Positions 49,986-59,216 of a stretch of 64,000 nucleotides of DNA are shown one piece after another. The notes beneath the pieces are model-generated. The model did no database searches, was not told where the DNA came from, and saw nothing but the letters and a program-made list of their open reading frames with translations. Within the stretch, counting starts at the first letter, position 1. Every line of letters starts with the position of its first letter. The translations under genes and the position numbers were made by a program. Origin of the DNA: UBA5314 sp964635975 (GTDB lineage Bacteria > Bacillota > Syntrophomonadia > Syntrophomonadales > Syntrophomonadaceae); the NCBI GenBank assembly GCA_964635975.1, contig CAZWPO010000016.1, positions 1 through 64,000 on the forward strand. The letters run 5' to 3'.

Positions 49986-51539
49986 ATGGCCAAAGCAGCG
50001 GGGCTGCTCATGCTGACTACCCTGATAGCAAGGATTTTGGGGCTGCTTCGCGATATAATAATATACTCCTGGTTTGGAACCAGCTATGCCACCGATGCTT
50101 ATGTGGCTGCCTTTTCCATCCCCGACTTGATATACCTGCTGCTAGTGGGAGGGGCACTGAGTTCCGCTTTCATTCCGGTTTTCAGCGGCTACCTGGCCCG
50201 CAAACAGGAAGACGATGCCTGGAAAGCCGCCAGCATAGTTTTGAACTATACTCTGCTTGTCCTGCTGATCCTGATCGTCATCGCCGAGATATACACCCGA
50301 CCCCTGGTAGCGCTACTGGTTCCTGACCTGCCTGCCGGAGCTATAGAGCTGACTGTCAGTCTGACCCGGATAATGTTTATCCAAACTTTCTTTATGGTCC
50401 TGAATGGCATTGCCATGGGGGTGCTCAACTCCAAGGAGCACTTCTACTCTCCGGCGCTGGGTTCAATACTCTATAATATCGGGATCATAGGCCTGGGGGT
50501 GGCCCTGCACCGGCACTTGGGGATAACTGCCTTTGCTATCGGAGTGGTCGGCGGGTCTATCCTCAACTTAATTGTGCAGATACCCTCCCTGATTAGGACG
50601 AAAGCCAGGTACTGTTTCTCCTTCGACCTCAGCCATCCTGGCTTCAGGAGCATTATCAAACTGATGATGCCGGTGGCCATAGGCTTGTCAGTCTCCCAGC
50701 TGAATCTTTTTGTGACGCAGAACCTGGCCTCGGGTCTTTCTGGAGGTTCTATATCAGCTTTAAACATTGCCCAGCGGATCATGCAGGTGCCGATCGGCAT
50801 ATTTGGTATTTCTATAGCCGTGGCTGTTTTCCCTAACATGAACTTTCAGGCCGCGCGCGGAGAAATAGATGAGCTCAAAAGAACTTTTTCTTTGGGATTA
50901 AGAGCGATTTTCCTGATCACCATACCGGCAGGAGCAGGGTTGATCGCATTGCGCGAACCTCTAATCCAGCTCTTTTTCCAGCAGGGCAGTTTTTCCGGGG
51001 CAAACACCAGTCTTGTAGCCGGGGATTTATTATACTATTCTTTTGGTATCTTTGCTTACAGCGCTCTGCAGCTGCAAAACAGAATCTTCTACTCCTTAAA
51101 AGACACTATAACACCGGTGTTGAGCGGAATAATGGCAGTGGCGTTGAATCTTGCTTTTTCACTGCTATTGATCCGGATCATGGGGGATACCGGGCTGGCC
51201 CTGGCCTATTCACTGGCCGGGATAGTCAATATTTTCATCTTGACCTTGGTTTTGAAGCACCGCCTGGGCAGCATCGACGGTTTAAAGATAGCCAGGAGCG
51301 TTCTTATATCTACTGTTGCCTCGGCGGTGATGTTTATAGCGGTGCGCCTGCTTGCCGGGTACCTGGAAGCGCTTCTGGAACTGAGCTTCAAATTAAAAGA
51401 ATCGATTGTCGTAGCCAGCGGTATAGCTGTGGGAGTATTCCTCTTCACGGCCATCGTCCTGCTCTTCCGCCTGGAAGAAAGCCAGCTGGTACTGGGAATC
51501 ATTAAGAACCGGATTCCTGGTCTGAAATACCGCTTTTGA
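49986..51539 (+). CDS. murJ: Lipid II flippase MurJ
   Basis: A 517-residue integral membrane protein with about 14 helices of the MurJ/MviN family. The start KAAGLLMLTTLIARILGLLRDI and the loop YATDAYVAAFSIPDLIYLLLVGGALSSAFIPVF are conserved. It turns lipid II across the membrane for peptidoglycan synthesis. The ATG at 49986 has only a weak GGGAAAAAG site; no better start is open upstream, since an in-frame stop lies 18 bases back. Confidence 0.92.
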   Translation: MAKAAGLLMLTTLIARILGLLRDIIIYSWFGTSYATDAYVAAFSIPDLIYLLLVGGALSSAFIPVFSGYLARKQEDDAWKAASIVLNYTLLVLLILIVIAEIYTRPLVALLVPDLPAGAIELTVSLTRIMFIQTFFMVLNGIAMGVLNSKEHFYSPALGSILYNIGIIGLGVALHRHLGITAFAIGVVGGSILNLIVQIPSLIRTKARYCFSFDLSHPGFRSIIKLMMPVAIGLSVSQLNLFVTQNLASGLSGGSISALNIAQRIMQVPIGIFGISIAVAVFPNMNFQAARGEIDELKRTFSLGLRAIFLITIPAGAGLIALREPLIQLFFQQGSFSGANTSLVAGDLLYYSFGIFAYSALQLQNRIFYSLKDTITPVLSGIMAVALNLAFSLLLIRIMGDTGLALAYSLAGIVNIFILTLVLKHRLGSIDGLKIARSVLISTVASAVMFIAVRLLAGYLEALLELSFKLKESIVVASGIAVGVFLFTAIVLLFRLEESQLVLGIIKNRIPGLKYRF

Positions 51540-51558
51540 CGAAACACAAAGACACGCA

Positions 51559-51589
51559 GACACAGAGGGACTGCTCTCCCGTGTCTGTC
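51559..51589. repeat. REP-like palindrome
   Basis: GACACAGAGGGA and TCTCCCGTGTCTGTC flank a short centre; overall an imperfect inverted repeat like those elsewhere in the window (1-22, 9054-9081, 10141-10275). It is placed directly after murJ. Confidence 0.5.
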
Positions 51590-51836
51590 CCCAGGTGTCT
51601 GCTGTTCTACGCCCTTATCACCATCGGATACTCCAAACCGTTCCCCTGCCCCCCACAGACAGGTTATTTTTCCCTGCACAGGACATGGCTTCCCTTGAAC
51701 AAGGCCTTTAAATAGCCATGTAAGGCGCATATTGCCAATGAAAAAAAGCGGGCATTCTAATATAATTGAGCCGTCATCGGGCTGCAGTGTATCCCGATTG
51801 CTTATCTTTTGATTTTTTAGAAGGGGAGTGCATCAA

Positions 51837-52643
51837 TTGCAGTTCAATTCAAAAGGGAAAATAATAGCATTGATGATGGCCATTGCTATGGCAGCAATGC
51901 CGTTTACAGCATGGTCTGCAGAGGACGGGGATGGAGACGGTTCCGGGGGAGGAAAGAGCCAGCCTTTGACCCTTCTGAGTTCTTCGCCGGCTGACGGAGC
52001 CGTCGGGGTGCCGGTGGATGCCCAAATCAAGCTGTCTTTCAACAAAAACGTGGTCAACATCAGCGTTAAGGACAATAACCGCTCCTGTTTTACGCTGGCA
52101 GCCGGGCAGAAGGCAGTTGCTTTTGATGTAGTGATGGCTGATGACCAGATGCAGCCGGAGGGCAAGCGAGACATCATTCTGAAGCCCAGGAATTCAATGC
52201 AGGCAGGGACCAGGTATACGGTGGATATATCCTCCCGCTTAATAGCAAAGAATGGTTCGACGCTGCCGCAGACTGTCTCACTTTCGTTTACGACCAGCGG
52301 TCCGGCTCCTGCCGATAAGATACAGCCCGGACAGGATGCAGGTAAGACAACTGCGAAAACGGACAATCCCCAGATGGATAAGACGGCAGCCCCTCCTCCA
52401 GACATGTTGCAGGTTCCGGCTGCGGATACCGATTCCACAGTGGTAGTGACCGAGCCTGCTGTAGCAGAGCCAGACTCAGCAGCCGCGGTCGAGAGCCGGG
52501 ACAACGAAGCTGACGCCTCGGCTGCAGCGGAGAAGAGCAGTGTTGCATCCAGCCAGGACAACACCGGCCTGTACGTGTTTGGAACCATAATTATCGTAGT
52601 TGTTGGCGTTATGGCATGGTATATGAAGAAACGGAGAAACTAA
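51837..52643 (+). CDS. Exported Ig-like (SbsA/Big_5) protein with C-terminal anchor
   Basis: A 268-residue protein. A signal peptide (1-27, ending AWSAED) leads to a Gly/Asp/Ser-rich stretch, an Ig-like domain of the SbsA/Big_5 type (about 40-150: SSPADGAVGVPVDAQIKLSFNK...SARYTVDISSRL-like end), an Asp/Ala/Thr/Val linker, and a C-terminal helix (LYVFGTIIIVVVGVMAWYMKK) with a Lys/Arg tail, so it is membrane-anchored outside. The ABC genes that follow have no classical binding protein, and this may take its place. TTG start at 51837 after AAGGGGAG. Confidence 0.75.
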   Translation: MQFNSKGKIIALMMAIAMAAMPFTAWSAEDGDGDGSGGGKSQPLTLLSSSPADGAVGVPVDAQIKLSFNKNVVNISVKDNNRSCFTLAAGQKAVAFDVVMADDQMQPEGKRDIILKPRNSMQAGTRYTVDISSRLIAKNGSTLPQTVSLSFTTSGPAPADKIQPGQDAGKTTAKTDNPQMDKTAAPPPDMLQVPAADTDSTVVVTEPAVAEPDSAAAVESRDNEADASAAAEKSSVASSQDNTGLYVFGTIIIVVVGVMAWYMKKRRN

Positions 52644-52655
52644 TATTTATGGCGG

Positions 52656-52675
52656 CGCACCCCTAAAGGGGTGCA
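52656..52675 (+). promoter_or_regulatory. Short hairpin over the start of the permease gene
   Basis: GCACCCC-TAAA-GGGGTGC overlaps the GTG start of the next gene. It could mask initiation or be a small terminator of the preceding gene. Confidence 0.35.
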
Positions 52676-53711
52676 GCTGAGCACAGGGGGGAGCGATACG
52701 AAGAAAAAAGCTATATATATATTACTGCTGGTAGCTCCACTGCTGTGCATATTCTCATCGCTTTTCATCGGCAGGTTTGAGCTTTCCTTTCAAACTGTGA
52801 TAGGCATCGTATGGTGCAGGGCAACCGGATCGGCCTGCCAGGCACCGGCGATTGCCCAAACCCTGGTATGGGATATTCGCATGCCCAGGATAATCCTGGG
52901 GGGGATGGTAGGCGGGTGCCTGGCCATCAGCGGGACTGCCTTTCAGGGCATATTTCGCAATCCGCTAGTGAGTTCCGGCATATTGGGAGTCAGTTCCGGG
53001 GCTGGATTCGGTGCAGCGCTGGCTATCATTCTCTTTCAGGGCAGTACGCTGGCTGTTTATGCTTTTGCTTTCTCTTTTGCCCTGCTGGCGGTGCTGGCCA
53101 GTTATTTGATCGGTAGGGTGTATTCAACGACTCCCACGATAATGCTGGTACTGGGTGGAACTATAGTATCCTCGGTATTTGCAGCACTGATATCCTTTGC
53201 CAAGTATGTTGCCGACCCCTATCAGCAGCTGCCCAGCATCGTCTTCTGGCTGATGGGAAGCCTGGCCACAGCCAGCTACAAGGACATAATGCTGGCGGGC
53301 CTGCCCATGCTGTTGGGTATAGCTGGTCTGATCGGAATCAGGTGGCGCATCAATGTACTGTCCATGGGAGACCGGGAGGCTCATGCCCTGGGCTTGAACG
53401 TTTTAGTGGACAAGGGACTGGTTATTATTTGCGCAACCCTGGCTACAGCAGGGGCTGTATGCGTCAGCGGCATTATCGGCTGGGTGGGGCTCATCATACC
53501 CCATATTTGCCGCATGCTGGTAGGAAATGACAACCGGGTTTTAATCCCGGCCAGCCTATCTCTGGGCGCCAGTTTCTTGATACTGGTCGATGATGCCGGG
53601 AGGATTATCACCGGTTCGGAGATACCCTTAGGCATTCTGACTGCTTTGATCGGGGCGCCGTTCTTCGTATGGCTGCTCAAAAAGACCCGGGGAGGAGGAT
53701 GGTCGCTATAA
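52671..53711 (+). CDS. FecCD-type ABC permease
   Basis: A 346-residue permease with about ten helices of the FecCD/BtuC class (RMPRIILGGMVGGCLAISGTAFQGIFRNPLVSSGILGVSSGA, GDREAHALGLNV, SGIIGWVGLIIPHICRMLVG). Such permeases import iron-chelates, haem or cobalamin. The start is uncertain: GTG 52671 lies in a hairpin, and the nearest strong site (AGGGGGGAG) is downstream with no standard start right after it. No binding protein of the classical kind is encoded next to it. Confidence 0.85.
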   Translation: MQLSTGGSDTKKKAIYILLLVAPLLCIFSSLFIGRFELSFQTVIGIVWCRATGSACQAPAIAQTLVWDIRMPRIILGGMVGGCLAISGTAFQGIFRNPLVSSGILGVSSGAGFGAALAIILFQGSTLAVYAFAFSFALLAVLASYLIGRVYSTTPTIMLVLGGTIVSSVFAALISFAKYVADPYQQLPSIVFWLMGSLATASYKDIMLAGLPMLLGIAGLIGIRWRINVLSMGDREAHALGLNVLVDKGLVIICATLATAGAVCVSGIIGWVGLIIPHICRMLVGNDNRVLIPASLSLGASFLILVDDAGRIITGSEIPLGILTALIGAPFFVWLLKKTRGGGWSL

Positions 53712-54547
53712 GTCTGCTTCAGGTTGAAGATGCGGTATTTTCATACAGCCGGGATACGGGGCTTATTTTTGATAGGATTGGATTTGCAGTTCAGGCCGGG
53801 CAGATCTTCTGCCTGCTGGGTCCTAACGGCTGCGGCAAGACCACTCTCCTGGATTGCATCCTGGGATTAAACAAGCTGAGCGGTGGCAGCATATCTGTCC
53901 AGGGGATCGACGTTCGCGATCTGGACAATGGCCGTATTGCCCGGTATATAGCCTATGTTCCCCAGCGCCATGAGAGCACTTTTCCCTACACGGTTATGGA
54001 GATGGTGCAGATGGGGCGGGCGGCTTATACGAACCGCTTCAGTTCTCCATCAGAGCAGGATAAACAAATTGCCCGGGAAGCTTTGAACACGGTGGGTCTT
54101 TTCCATCTGCGCAAGCGCCCCTTTACTCAGCTCAGCGGAGGCGAGAGCCAACTGGTGATGATTGCGCGGGCTCTGGCCCAGAAGACTCCTTTGATAGTAA
54201 TGGATGAACCGACTGCGCACCTGGACTTCAGGCATGAGATCGTGGTCATGGAGACCATAACGCATTTGGTTAAACAAGCAGGTGTTTCCATCATTATGGC
54301 CACTCACTTCCCGAACCATGTATTCTATTTTGACAACCAGGAGATCCCTGTGACTTGTGCCCTCATGCATAAGAAGAACTTTCTGGCCCGGGGCAGCGCC
54401 GAGGCGGTTCTCAGCGAAAGCAATATGCAGACCCTTTACGGGATCAACACCAGGTTGGTGAGCGTACCCGACGAGAGGATGCGCACCCTGCGCCATCTGG
54501 TGCCCGTGGGAACTGCCGTTAACAAACCCGCAGGAGAGTACGTATAA
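53699..54547 (+). CDS. FecE-type ABC ATPase
   Basis: A 282-residue ABC ATPase with Walker A LGPNGCGKTT, signature LSGGESQLVMIA, Walker B LIVMDEPTAHLD and H-loop ATHFPNH, followed by a C-terminal extension of about 50 residues. It partners the FecCD permease, whose stop it overlaps by 13 bases. ATG at 53699 after GGGGAGGAGG. Confidence 0.9.
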   Translation: MVAISLLQVEDAVFSYSRDTGLIFDRIGFAVQAGQIFCLLGPNGCGKTTLLDCILGLNKLSGGSISVQGIDVRDLDNGRIARYIAYVPQRHESTFPYTVMEMVQMGRAAYTNRFSSPSEQDKQIAREALNTVGLFHLRKRPFTQLSGGESQLVMIARALAQKTPLIVMDEPTAHLDFRHEIVVMETITHLVKQAGVSIIMATHFPNHVFYFDNQEIPVTCALMHKKNFLARGSAEAVLSESNMQTLYGINTRLVSVPDERMRTLRHLVPVGTAVNKPAGEYV

Positions 54548-54631
54548 CTGCCTTTTTTATTAACACTTTATCCATGAGAGTCATAGTCTATTATGACAGC
54601 AGCAGACTGTCAGAAAGGATGATGTGCTCAA

Positions 54632-55198
54632 ATGGATATCAGTGGAGTAATAACAGGCTTTCAAGGACTCAGATATCGTTATGGCCGTCCCCGTGCGGCA
54701 GCGAGCCGCCGCTCCAGAGGCAGTTCCGGTGGGGGGAGCGCTGGCAGTCAGAGTATTAGTAGCAGCGCCTGGAATTCCGCGGGAGGTAGTATGCCGGGTA
54801 CTGCAGCTAGTTTGGAAGCATGGGGGTATGCCTTTCAGCTGGGCGCCCAGACGGTGGCTATCGGTGCGCCGGTTACCTTCAGCAACAGCGGCCCTCTAAG
54901 AGCTATTAGTCACACACCTGGAACCGGTGAACTAGAAGTCGACCTGGCAGGAACATATAATGCGTTCTTCTCGGTATTTACCACCCAGAACAATCCTCAG
55001 GATTGGGGTGTGGCAGTAAACGGAATCGTGCGGTCGAGATTCAACTCGGCGGGCCAGGCGATAACCGGGGCAGCCTCTTTGCAGTTAGAGGCCGGAGACC
55101 GGGTCACCATCCGCAATGTCAACACCCTGCCGGCTCCAGCCAACCTCAGGTCGGGCGAATTCACCACCGCCTATCTAATGCTCAATAAAGTTGATTAA
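54632..55198 (+). CDS. BclA-C-like surface protein
   Basis: A 188-residue protein. A basic Arg/Gly/Ser-rich N-terminus (about residues 14-45) is followed by a C-terminal TNF-like domain (about 58-187): YAFQLGAQTVAIGAPVTFSNSGPL, ISHTPGTGELEVDLAGTYNAFFSVF, WGVAVNGIVRSRF and GDRVTIRNVN. This recalls the C-terminal domain of the spore-surface protein BclA, without its collagen-like repeats. No signal peptide, as expected for a protein of the spore exterior made in the mother cell. The glycosyltransferase genes next to it could modify it. Confidence 0.75.
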   Translation: MDISGVITGFQGLRYRYGRPRAAASRRSRGSSGGGSAGSQSISSSAWNSAGGSMPGTAASLEAWGYAFQLGAQTVAIGAPVTFSNSGPLRAISHTPGTGELEVDLAGTYNAFFSVFTTQNNPQDWGVAVNGIVRSRFNSAGQAITGAASLQLEAGDRVTIRNVNTLPAPANLRSGEFTTAYLMLNKVD

Positions 55199-55219
55199 AG
55201 ATTAATAGACGTGCAGATA

Positions 55220-55248
55220 AAGAGCACTAGGCAACCAGTGCTCTTTTT
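55220..55248. terminator. Bidirectional terminator
   Basis: Stem AAAGAGCACT / AGTGCTCTTT with T runs on both sides (CTTTTTTAC on plus; A-rich left flank gives U on minus). Confidence 0.8.
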
Positions 55249-56240
55249 TACATGAATGACATTATGGGTATCTGGTAGTTGGTGTTATCGAGATGCCCGT
55301 ATTTCTTCAAGAGTTCGTCAAAGAGCTGACCCGTATCCAGAACCACCTTGCCCATCTGGCGGGCTACCTCCGAGCAGATGTATTTGGCCGGGGTTCCTGC
55401 TGATACTAGCGCCAGGTCAAATGATTGCCTGTAGATCTGTTCGATGGCATTTTCGAGGTTGTGCATGCCTACCGGCTGGACAATGCCGGCTATCAGGCAG
55501 CCTTCTCTATGTAGAAGATCGGCGAAAGGTCCAGCCAGGTTGCCTACAACCAGAACGCGGGGCCGGAACCCCGCTGGAAGGCCGAATTGCTGGCATAATC
55601 CGGGATACCGGCTGGGAAGCAGCAATCGGCGAAACCAGCCGCTGGCGTGCAGCATATGATGCCCGGCAGAATCAGCCAGCAGGAGTGATTCCACTGGAAT
55701 CCCGAGCTTTTTAAGCACGCTCAGGAATATGGTCTGAAATCCTTCTAGAAGCTTCATGTGTTCGAAGCTCCGGCCGGGACGATCGGTGGTGGGGATACCG
55801 ACTACGCTGGCAGTTGATACAGCCTTTATCATATACTCCCAGGCTTTTTTATCCGGAAAACGGTTGCCGGACACCTGCACGATATACTCCCAGCGGCAGA
55901 CCTCGTTGTCTCCCTGGCCAATGTCAGGGTCGCAGCATAGATCCGATAACAGGCTGATCCAATGTGAGATGGGGATACTGGTGGGAAACAGCAGTTCCTG
56001 CGCCAGTATGAGCAGCTCGGAATCGCCCATGCGTATATAAGAAAGACCGCGCTGTTTGGCCAGGGACCAGAATATTAACTCGGCCAACCGGGAAATGTTC
56101 ATGACCCGGCTCTGCAAAAACTGGCGCTCTATTGAAATCTGCCGCTTATCCGGGCTTTGGATCTGCGCCGTTTGGAGTATGGAGCTTTTGCTGCCATTGG
56201 CTAGTGTAAAAGTGTTCGGAGGCTTAATCTCAATTTTCAT
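55248..56240 (-). CDS. GT-D-like glycosyltransferase
   Basis: A 330-residue protein with the segment LSYIRMGDSELLILAQELL, typical of the GT-D fold glycosyltransferases, and the later core ADLLHREGCLIAGIVQPVGM and ALVSAGTPAKYICSEVARQMG. A second, shorter relative is at 58397. It likely transfers a sugar in surface polymer or glycoprotein assembly. It is convergent with the BclA-like gene and divergent from the epimerase. Its ATG follows weak purine-rich sequence. Confidence 0.65.
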   Translation of the reverse strand: MKIEIKPPNTFTLANGSKSSILQTAQIQSPDKRQISIERQFLQSRVMNISRLAELIFWSLAKQRGLSYIRMGDSELLILAQELLFPTSIPISHWISLLSDLCCDPDIGQGDNEVCRWEYIVQVSGNRFPDKKAWEYMIKAVSTASVVGIPTTDRPGRSFEHMKLLEGFQTIFLSVLKKLGIPVESLLLADSAGHHMLHASGWFRRLLLPSRYPGLCQQFGLPAGFRPRVLVVGNLAGPFADLLHREGCLIAGIVQPVGMHNLENAIEQIYRQSFDLALVSAGTPAKYICSEVARQMGKVVLDTGQLFDELLKKYGHLDNTNYQIPIMSFM

Positions 56241-56407
56241 GGAAGTACCAAACCACCCTCAGGCTTTTAGCAGATGTCAATTTAAAATATGAAAGCCCGG
56301 GGCGGAAGGTTCCATGCACAGATAGAACGAATCAGGCGGTATGCACCTATATCACTGTACCCTGAATATATTAGCTATTAGCAATCATAAAACAGGAGGG
56401 GCTAGTA

Positions 56408-57388
56408 TTGAAGATTCTGGTAACCGGAGGGGCGGGATTTATAGGCTCGCATATCGTGGATGCCCTTATCGGCGAAGGTCATGAGGTCGGGGTGGTGGAT
56501 AATCTTCTCACCGGAAAGGTTGAGAACATTAATCCCGAGGCCAAATTCTATCGTTTCGATATCTGCGACTCCTGCCTGTCGGTGCTTATGCAGGAGCAGC
56601 GCTACGAGTATGTTATACACCACGCCGCTCAGATCAATGTCGCTCACTCCGTGGGTGCTCCTATGGAGGACGCACGCGTCAATGTCATGGGCACGCTGAA
56701 CCTGCTGGAATGTTCGCGGAAATGCGGGACCAGAGGCATTATTTTCGCTTCTTCGGGCGGTGCCATATATGGAGATGCAGGACAGAAGCCAGTTGGAGAG
56801 AAGCACGACAAGCAAGCGCTGTCTCCCTACGGGGTCGGCAAGCTGGCGTCAGAATATTATCTATGCTGTTTGTCCGCTCTATGGCAGCTCCCCTATATAG
56901 CTTTGCGCTATGGCAATGTTTATGGCCCACGCCAGGACGCTGAAGGTGAATCCGGGGTCATAGCGCTTTTTGCCCGGCAGCTGCTGTTAGAGAGGGCCCC
57001 GGTCATTTTTGGAGATGGAGAACAGACTCGTGACTATGTCTATGTCGAGGATGTTGTGCGGGCCAATCTGCTTGCCCTGCATATGATTGAGAGACAGCGG
57101 GAGGGGAAGTTTAAAGCTCCGATAGGTATTGACAGCCGGGCTTTTAACATAGCCTCCGGGCAGGGAACATCGGTCAATGAACTTTACAATCTGCTCAAAG
57201 TGAGCGCGTCTTATACGGGTTCGGTGCAATTCAAGCCTTCGCGCCCTGGCGAGATCCAGGACATCTGCCTGGACTGCCGCAGGGCCAGGAGGGTTTTGGG
57301 TTGGGAGCCAGAAGTCAACCTTTCTGAAGGGCTGGGCAGGACCCTAAGCGATTCGAAAAAACGCCTGTTATCTCAGCACGCGCGCTAA
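56408..57388 (+). CDS. NAD-dependent sugar epimerase/dehydratase
   Basis: A 326-residue short-chain dehydrogenase of the UDP-glucose 4-epimerase type: NAD motif VTGGAGFIGSHIVDAL, catalytic Ser in FASSGGAIYGD, and the YxxxK motif in SPYGVGKLASEYY. The substrate is probably a UDP- or dTDP-sugar. TTG start at 56408 after AGGAGGGG. It precedes a GT2 gene and supplies an activated sugar for it. Confidence 0.88.
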   Translation: MKILVTGGAGFIGSHIVDALIGEGHEVGVVDNLLTGKVENINPEAKFYRFDICDSCLSVLMQEQRYEYVIHHAAQINVAHSVGAPMEDARVNVMGTLNLLECSRKCGTRGIIFASSGGAIYGDAGQKPVGEKHDKQALSPYGVGKLASEYYLCCLSALWQLPYIALRYGNVYGPRQDAEGESGVIALFARQLLLERAPVIFGDGEQTRDYVYVEDVVRANLLALHMIERQREGKFKAPIGIDSRAFNIASGQGTSVNELYNLLKVSASYTGSVQFKPSRPGEIQDICLDCRRARRVLGWEPEVNLSEGLGRTLSDSKKRLLSQHAR

Positions 57389-57433
57389 TCTGCGGCTTTA
57401 TCTACACGTAATTCTTGAGAAAGGGGGCTTCCT

Positions 57434-58351
57434 ATGGGCACGCCTCTGGTTTCAGTTTTGATGGCAGTGTATAACTGCGAGAAATTTTTGTCCCAGGCTA
57501 TCGAGAGTATCCTAAATCAGACATTCAGCGATTTTGAATTCATAATAATCGACGATGCTTCTACTGATAAAAGCAGGCTTCTAGTCAGACGCTATAATGA
57601 CAATCGTATTCGTTTGATTGGCAATGACGAAAACCTGCGCCTGGCTCGGACACTGAACCGGGGACTGCAATTAGCCCGGGGAAAGTATGTGGCGCGTATG
57701 GATGCAGATGATTTGAGTCAACCGACCAGGCTGGAAAGACAGGTCGCATTTATGGAGAGCCATCCGCAGATCGGGGTCAGTGGGTGCTGGCTCGAGTGCT
57801 TCGGAGATAAGCGGCAATTGTGGGATTACACGACCAGCCCGGATACTATTCGCTGTGAGCTGTTATTTTCGAACCAGTTGGGGCATGCCACGGCCATTAT
57901 GAGAAGAGAGTGGATAACCGGCAAAGGGCTGTATTACAACCCCGATTTTCGAGAATCAGAGGACTATGAACTTTGGAGCAGGTGTGCCCAGCATTTTCCT
58001 CTCGCCAACCTCCCGGAAGTTCTATACTTGTACCGCTGGCACCGCTACCAGGCATCTCAAGCCCGGGTCCACGAGCAGCGCTATTATCACTACCATGTCT
58101 GTCGCAGGCAGTTGAAGCGCCTGGGGCTCACCCCCAGTGAGGAGGAAATGAATATACACATGCAGATTAGTTTTCCGGGAGCAGAGCCGGACAAACAATT
58201 CCTGGCCGCCTCAAGGCGCTGGCTTCTGAAGATTATGAAGGCCAATTTGCTGCTCCATTATTATCCCCATGGAGAACTGAGAAAGGTGTTGGAAAAGCGG
58301 TGGGGGAAAATCTGCACTAGGGCAGGCATATGCGCCGGGCCCCTGATTTAA
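57434..58351 (+). CDS. GT2 family glycosyltransferase
   Basis: A 305-residue enzyme with a GT-A fold: VSVLMAVYNCEKFLSQAIESIL, IIDDASTDKS, the metal-binding ARMDADDLSQP and the acceptor-side segment ESEDYELWSR. It moves a sugar from a nucleotide donor. GT2 domain ends near residue 230; the remaining helices are family-typical. AAGGGGGC precedes the ATG. It follows the epimerase by 45 bp. Confidence 0.88.
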   Translation: MGTPLVSVLMAVYNCEKFLSQAIESILNQTFSDFEFIIIDDASTDKSRLLVRRYNDNRIRLIGNDENLRLARTLNRGLQLARGKYVARMDADDLSQPTRLERQVAFMESHPQIGVSGCWLECFGDKRQLWDYTTSPDTIRCELLFSNQLGHATAIMRREWITGKGLYYNPDFRESEDYELWSRCAQHFPLANLPEVLYLYRWHRYQASQARVHEQRYYHYHVCRRQLKRLGLTPSEEEMNIHMQISFPGAEPDKQFLAASRRWLLKIMKANLLLHYYPHGELRKVLEKRWGKICTRAGICAGPLI

Positions 58352-58396
58352 TCACAGATGGAAGTTGTATGCCGCCGCTTCCCCGGAGGCTGTCTT

Positions 58397-59116
58397 TTAT
58401 CGGGTCAAAACGATCCCTCTCGACGGGGGGAGTGATTTCCATAGATCGACTCGCATTGCTGAACCGAAATCGATGGTCACCTTGCCCTGCCTGGCCATGG
58501 CAGTTGCCAGTATCACCGCATTGCTTCCCGCAGATATCAAGGCCAGATCATAGTCGACCAGGCGTGCCTGGTCCAGCACCCGGGGGATATTGTAATAGTT
58601 GTTTATCATGATGATCCCGGCGGCTTCTATTCTGAACATTTCTTTCAGATGAGCTCCGAAAGACGGCGCATGCTTACCGATCAAAAGCACCCGGTTTTTT
58701 TTCAACAGATCGATAAACTCAGGATTATCCACCATATAGGTGTTGATGAAAGCATAGCACAGCTGGCGTGGTTTAATACAATAAGCCGAGAAGACCGTTT
58801 CGGTTAAACTTTTCCATTCGTATTCAGCGTTTTGATGCAATACCCCGACGATATCCGCATCTCTTACACTGGCGATAAGCCTGTCCCTGGCATCGTAGTT
58901 GGGTAGTATCACGCCGGTCCAGTCTTCGTTGTTGGCCCACCAAATTTTTCTGATCTCTTCTTCTGAATATACAAGCCCCTGGGCCATGACCTGGTTCTCA
59001 GCATCACCGATACGCACCAGGGAAAAACCTATTTTGTTGCGCAGACAGTAACGAATGCGCTGAATTACATGAGGCAATTCCACCAGATCTTCTTCAACAA
59101 TGGTAAAGGGACTCAA
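58397..59116 (-). CDS. GT-D-like glycosyltransferase, shorter form
   Basis: A 239-residue protein with GFSLVRIGDAENQVMAQGL and the end ALISAGSNAVILATAMARQGKVTIDFGSA, matching the GT-D pattern of the gene at 55248 but lacking its N-terminal extension. I chose TTG 59116 after AAAGGAG; the longer frame from 59182 has no site. It converges on the GT2 gene and completes the glycosylation set. Confidence 0.65.
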   Translation of the reverse strand: MSPFTIVEEDLVELPHVIQRIRYCLRNKIGFSLVRIGDAENQVMAQGLVYSEEEIRKIWWANNEDWTGVILPNYDARDRLIASVRDADIVGVLHQNAEYEWKSLTETVFSAYCIKPRQLCYAFINTYMVDNPEFIDLLKKNRVLLIGKHAPSFGAHLKEMFRIEAAGIIMINNYYNIPRVLDQARLVDYDLALISAGSNAVILATAMARQGKVTIDFGSAMRVDLWKSLPPSRGIVLTR

Positions 59117-59216
59117 GGGAGGACTCCTTTCGTGTTGGTCAATAAGAATACGCACCTGGTCTATTTTATACAAATATGACACGGCAGGTTACTGGCAGTG
59201 TGCTTGGTGAATGGTT

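Noticed and set aside
51540..51836. Cobalamin or other riboswitch before the FecCD operon
   Set aside because: No B12-box-like segment or matching stems; the only structured part is a REP-like palindrome.
51833..52588. Long minus-strand frame (251 codons) over the Ig-like gene
   Set aside because: It is a mirror of the plus-strand coding sequence, low in complexity and without a ribosome site. The plus-strand frame has a signal peptide, domain and anchor.
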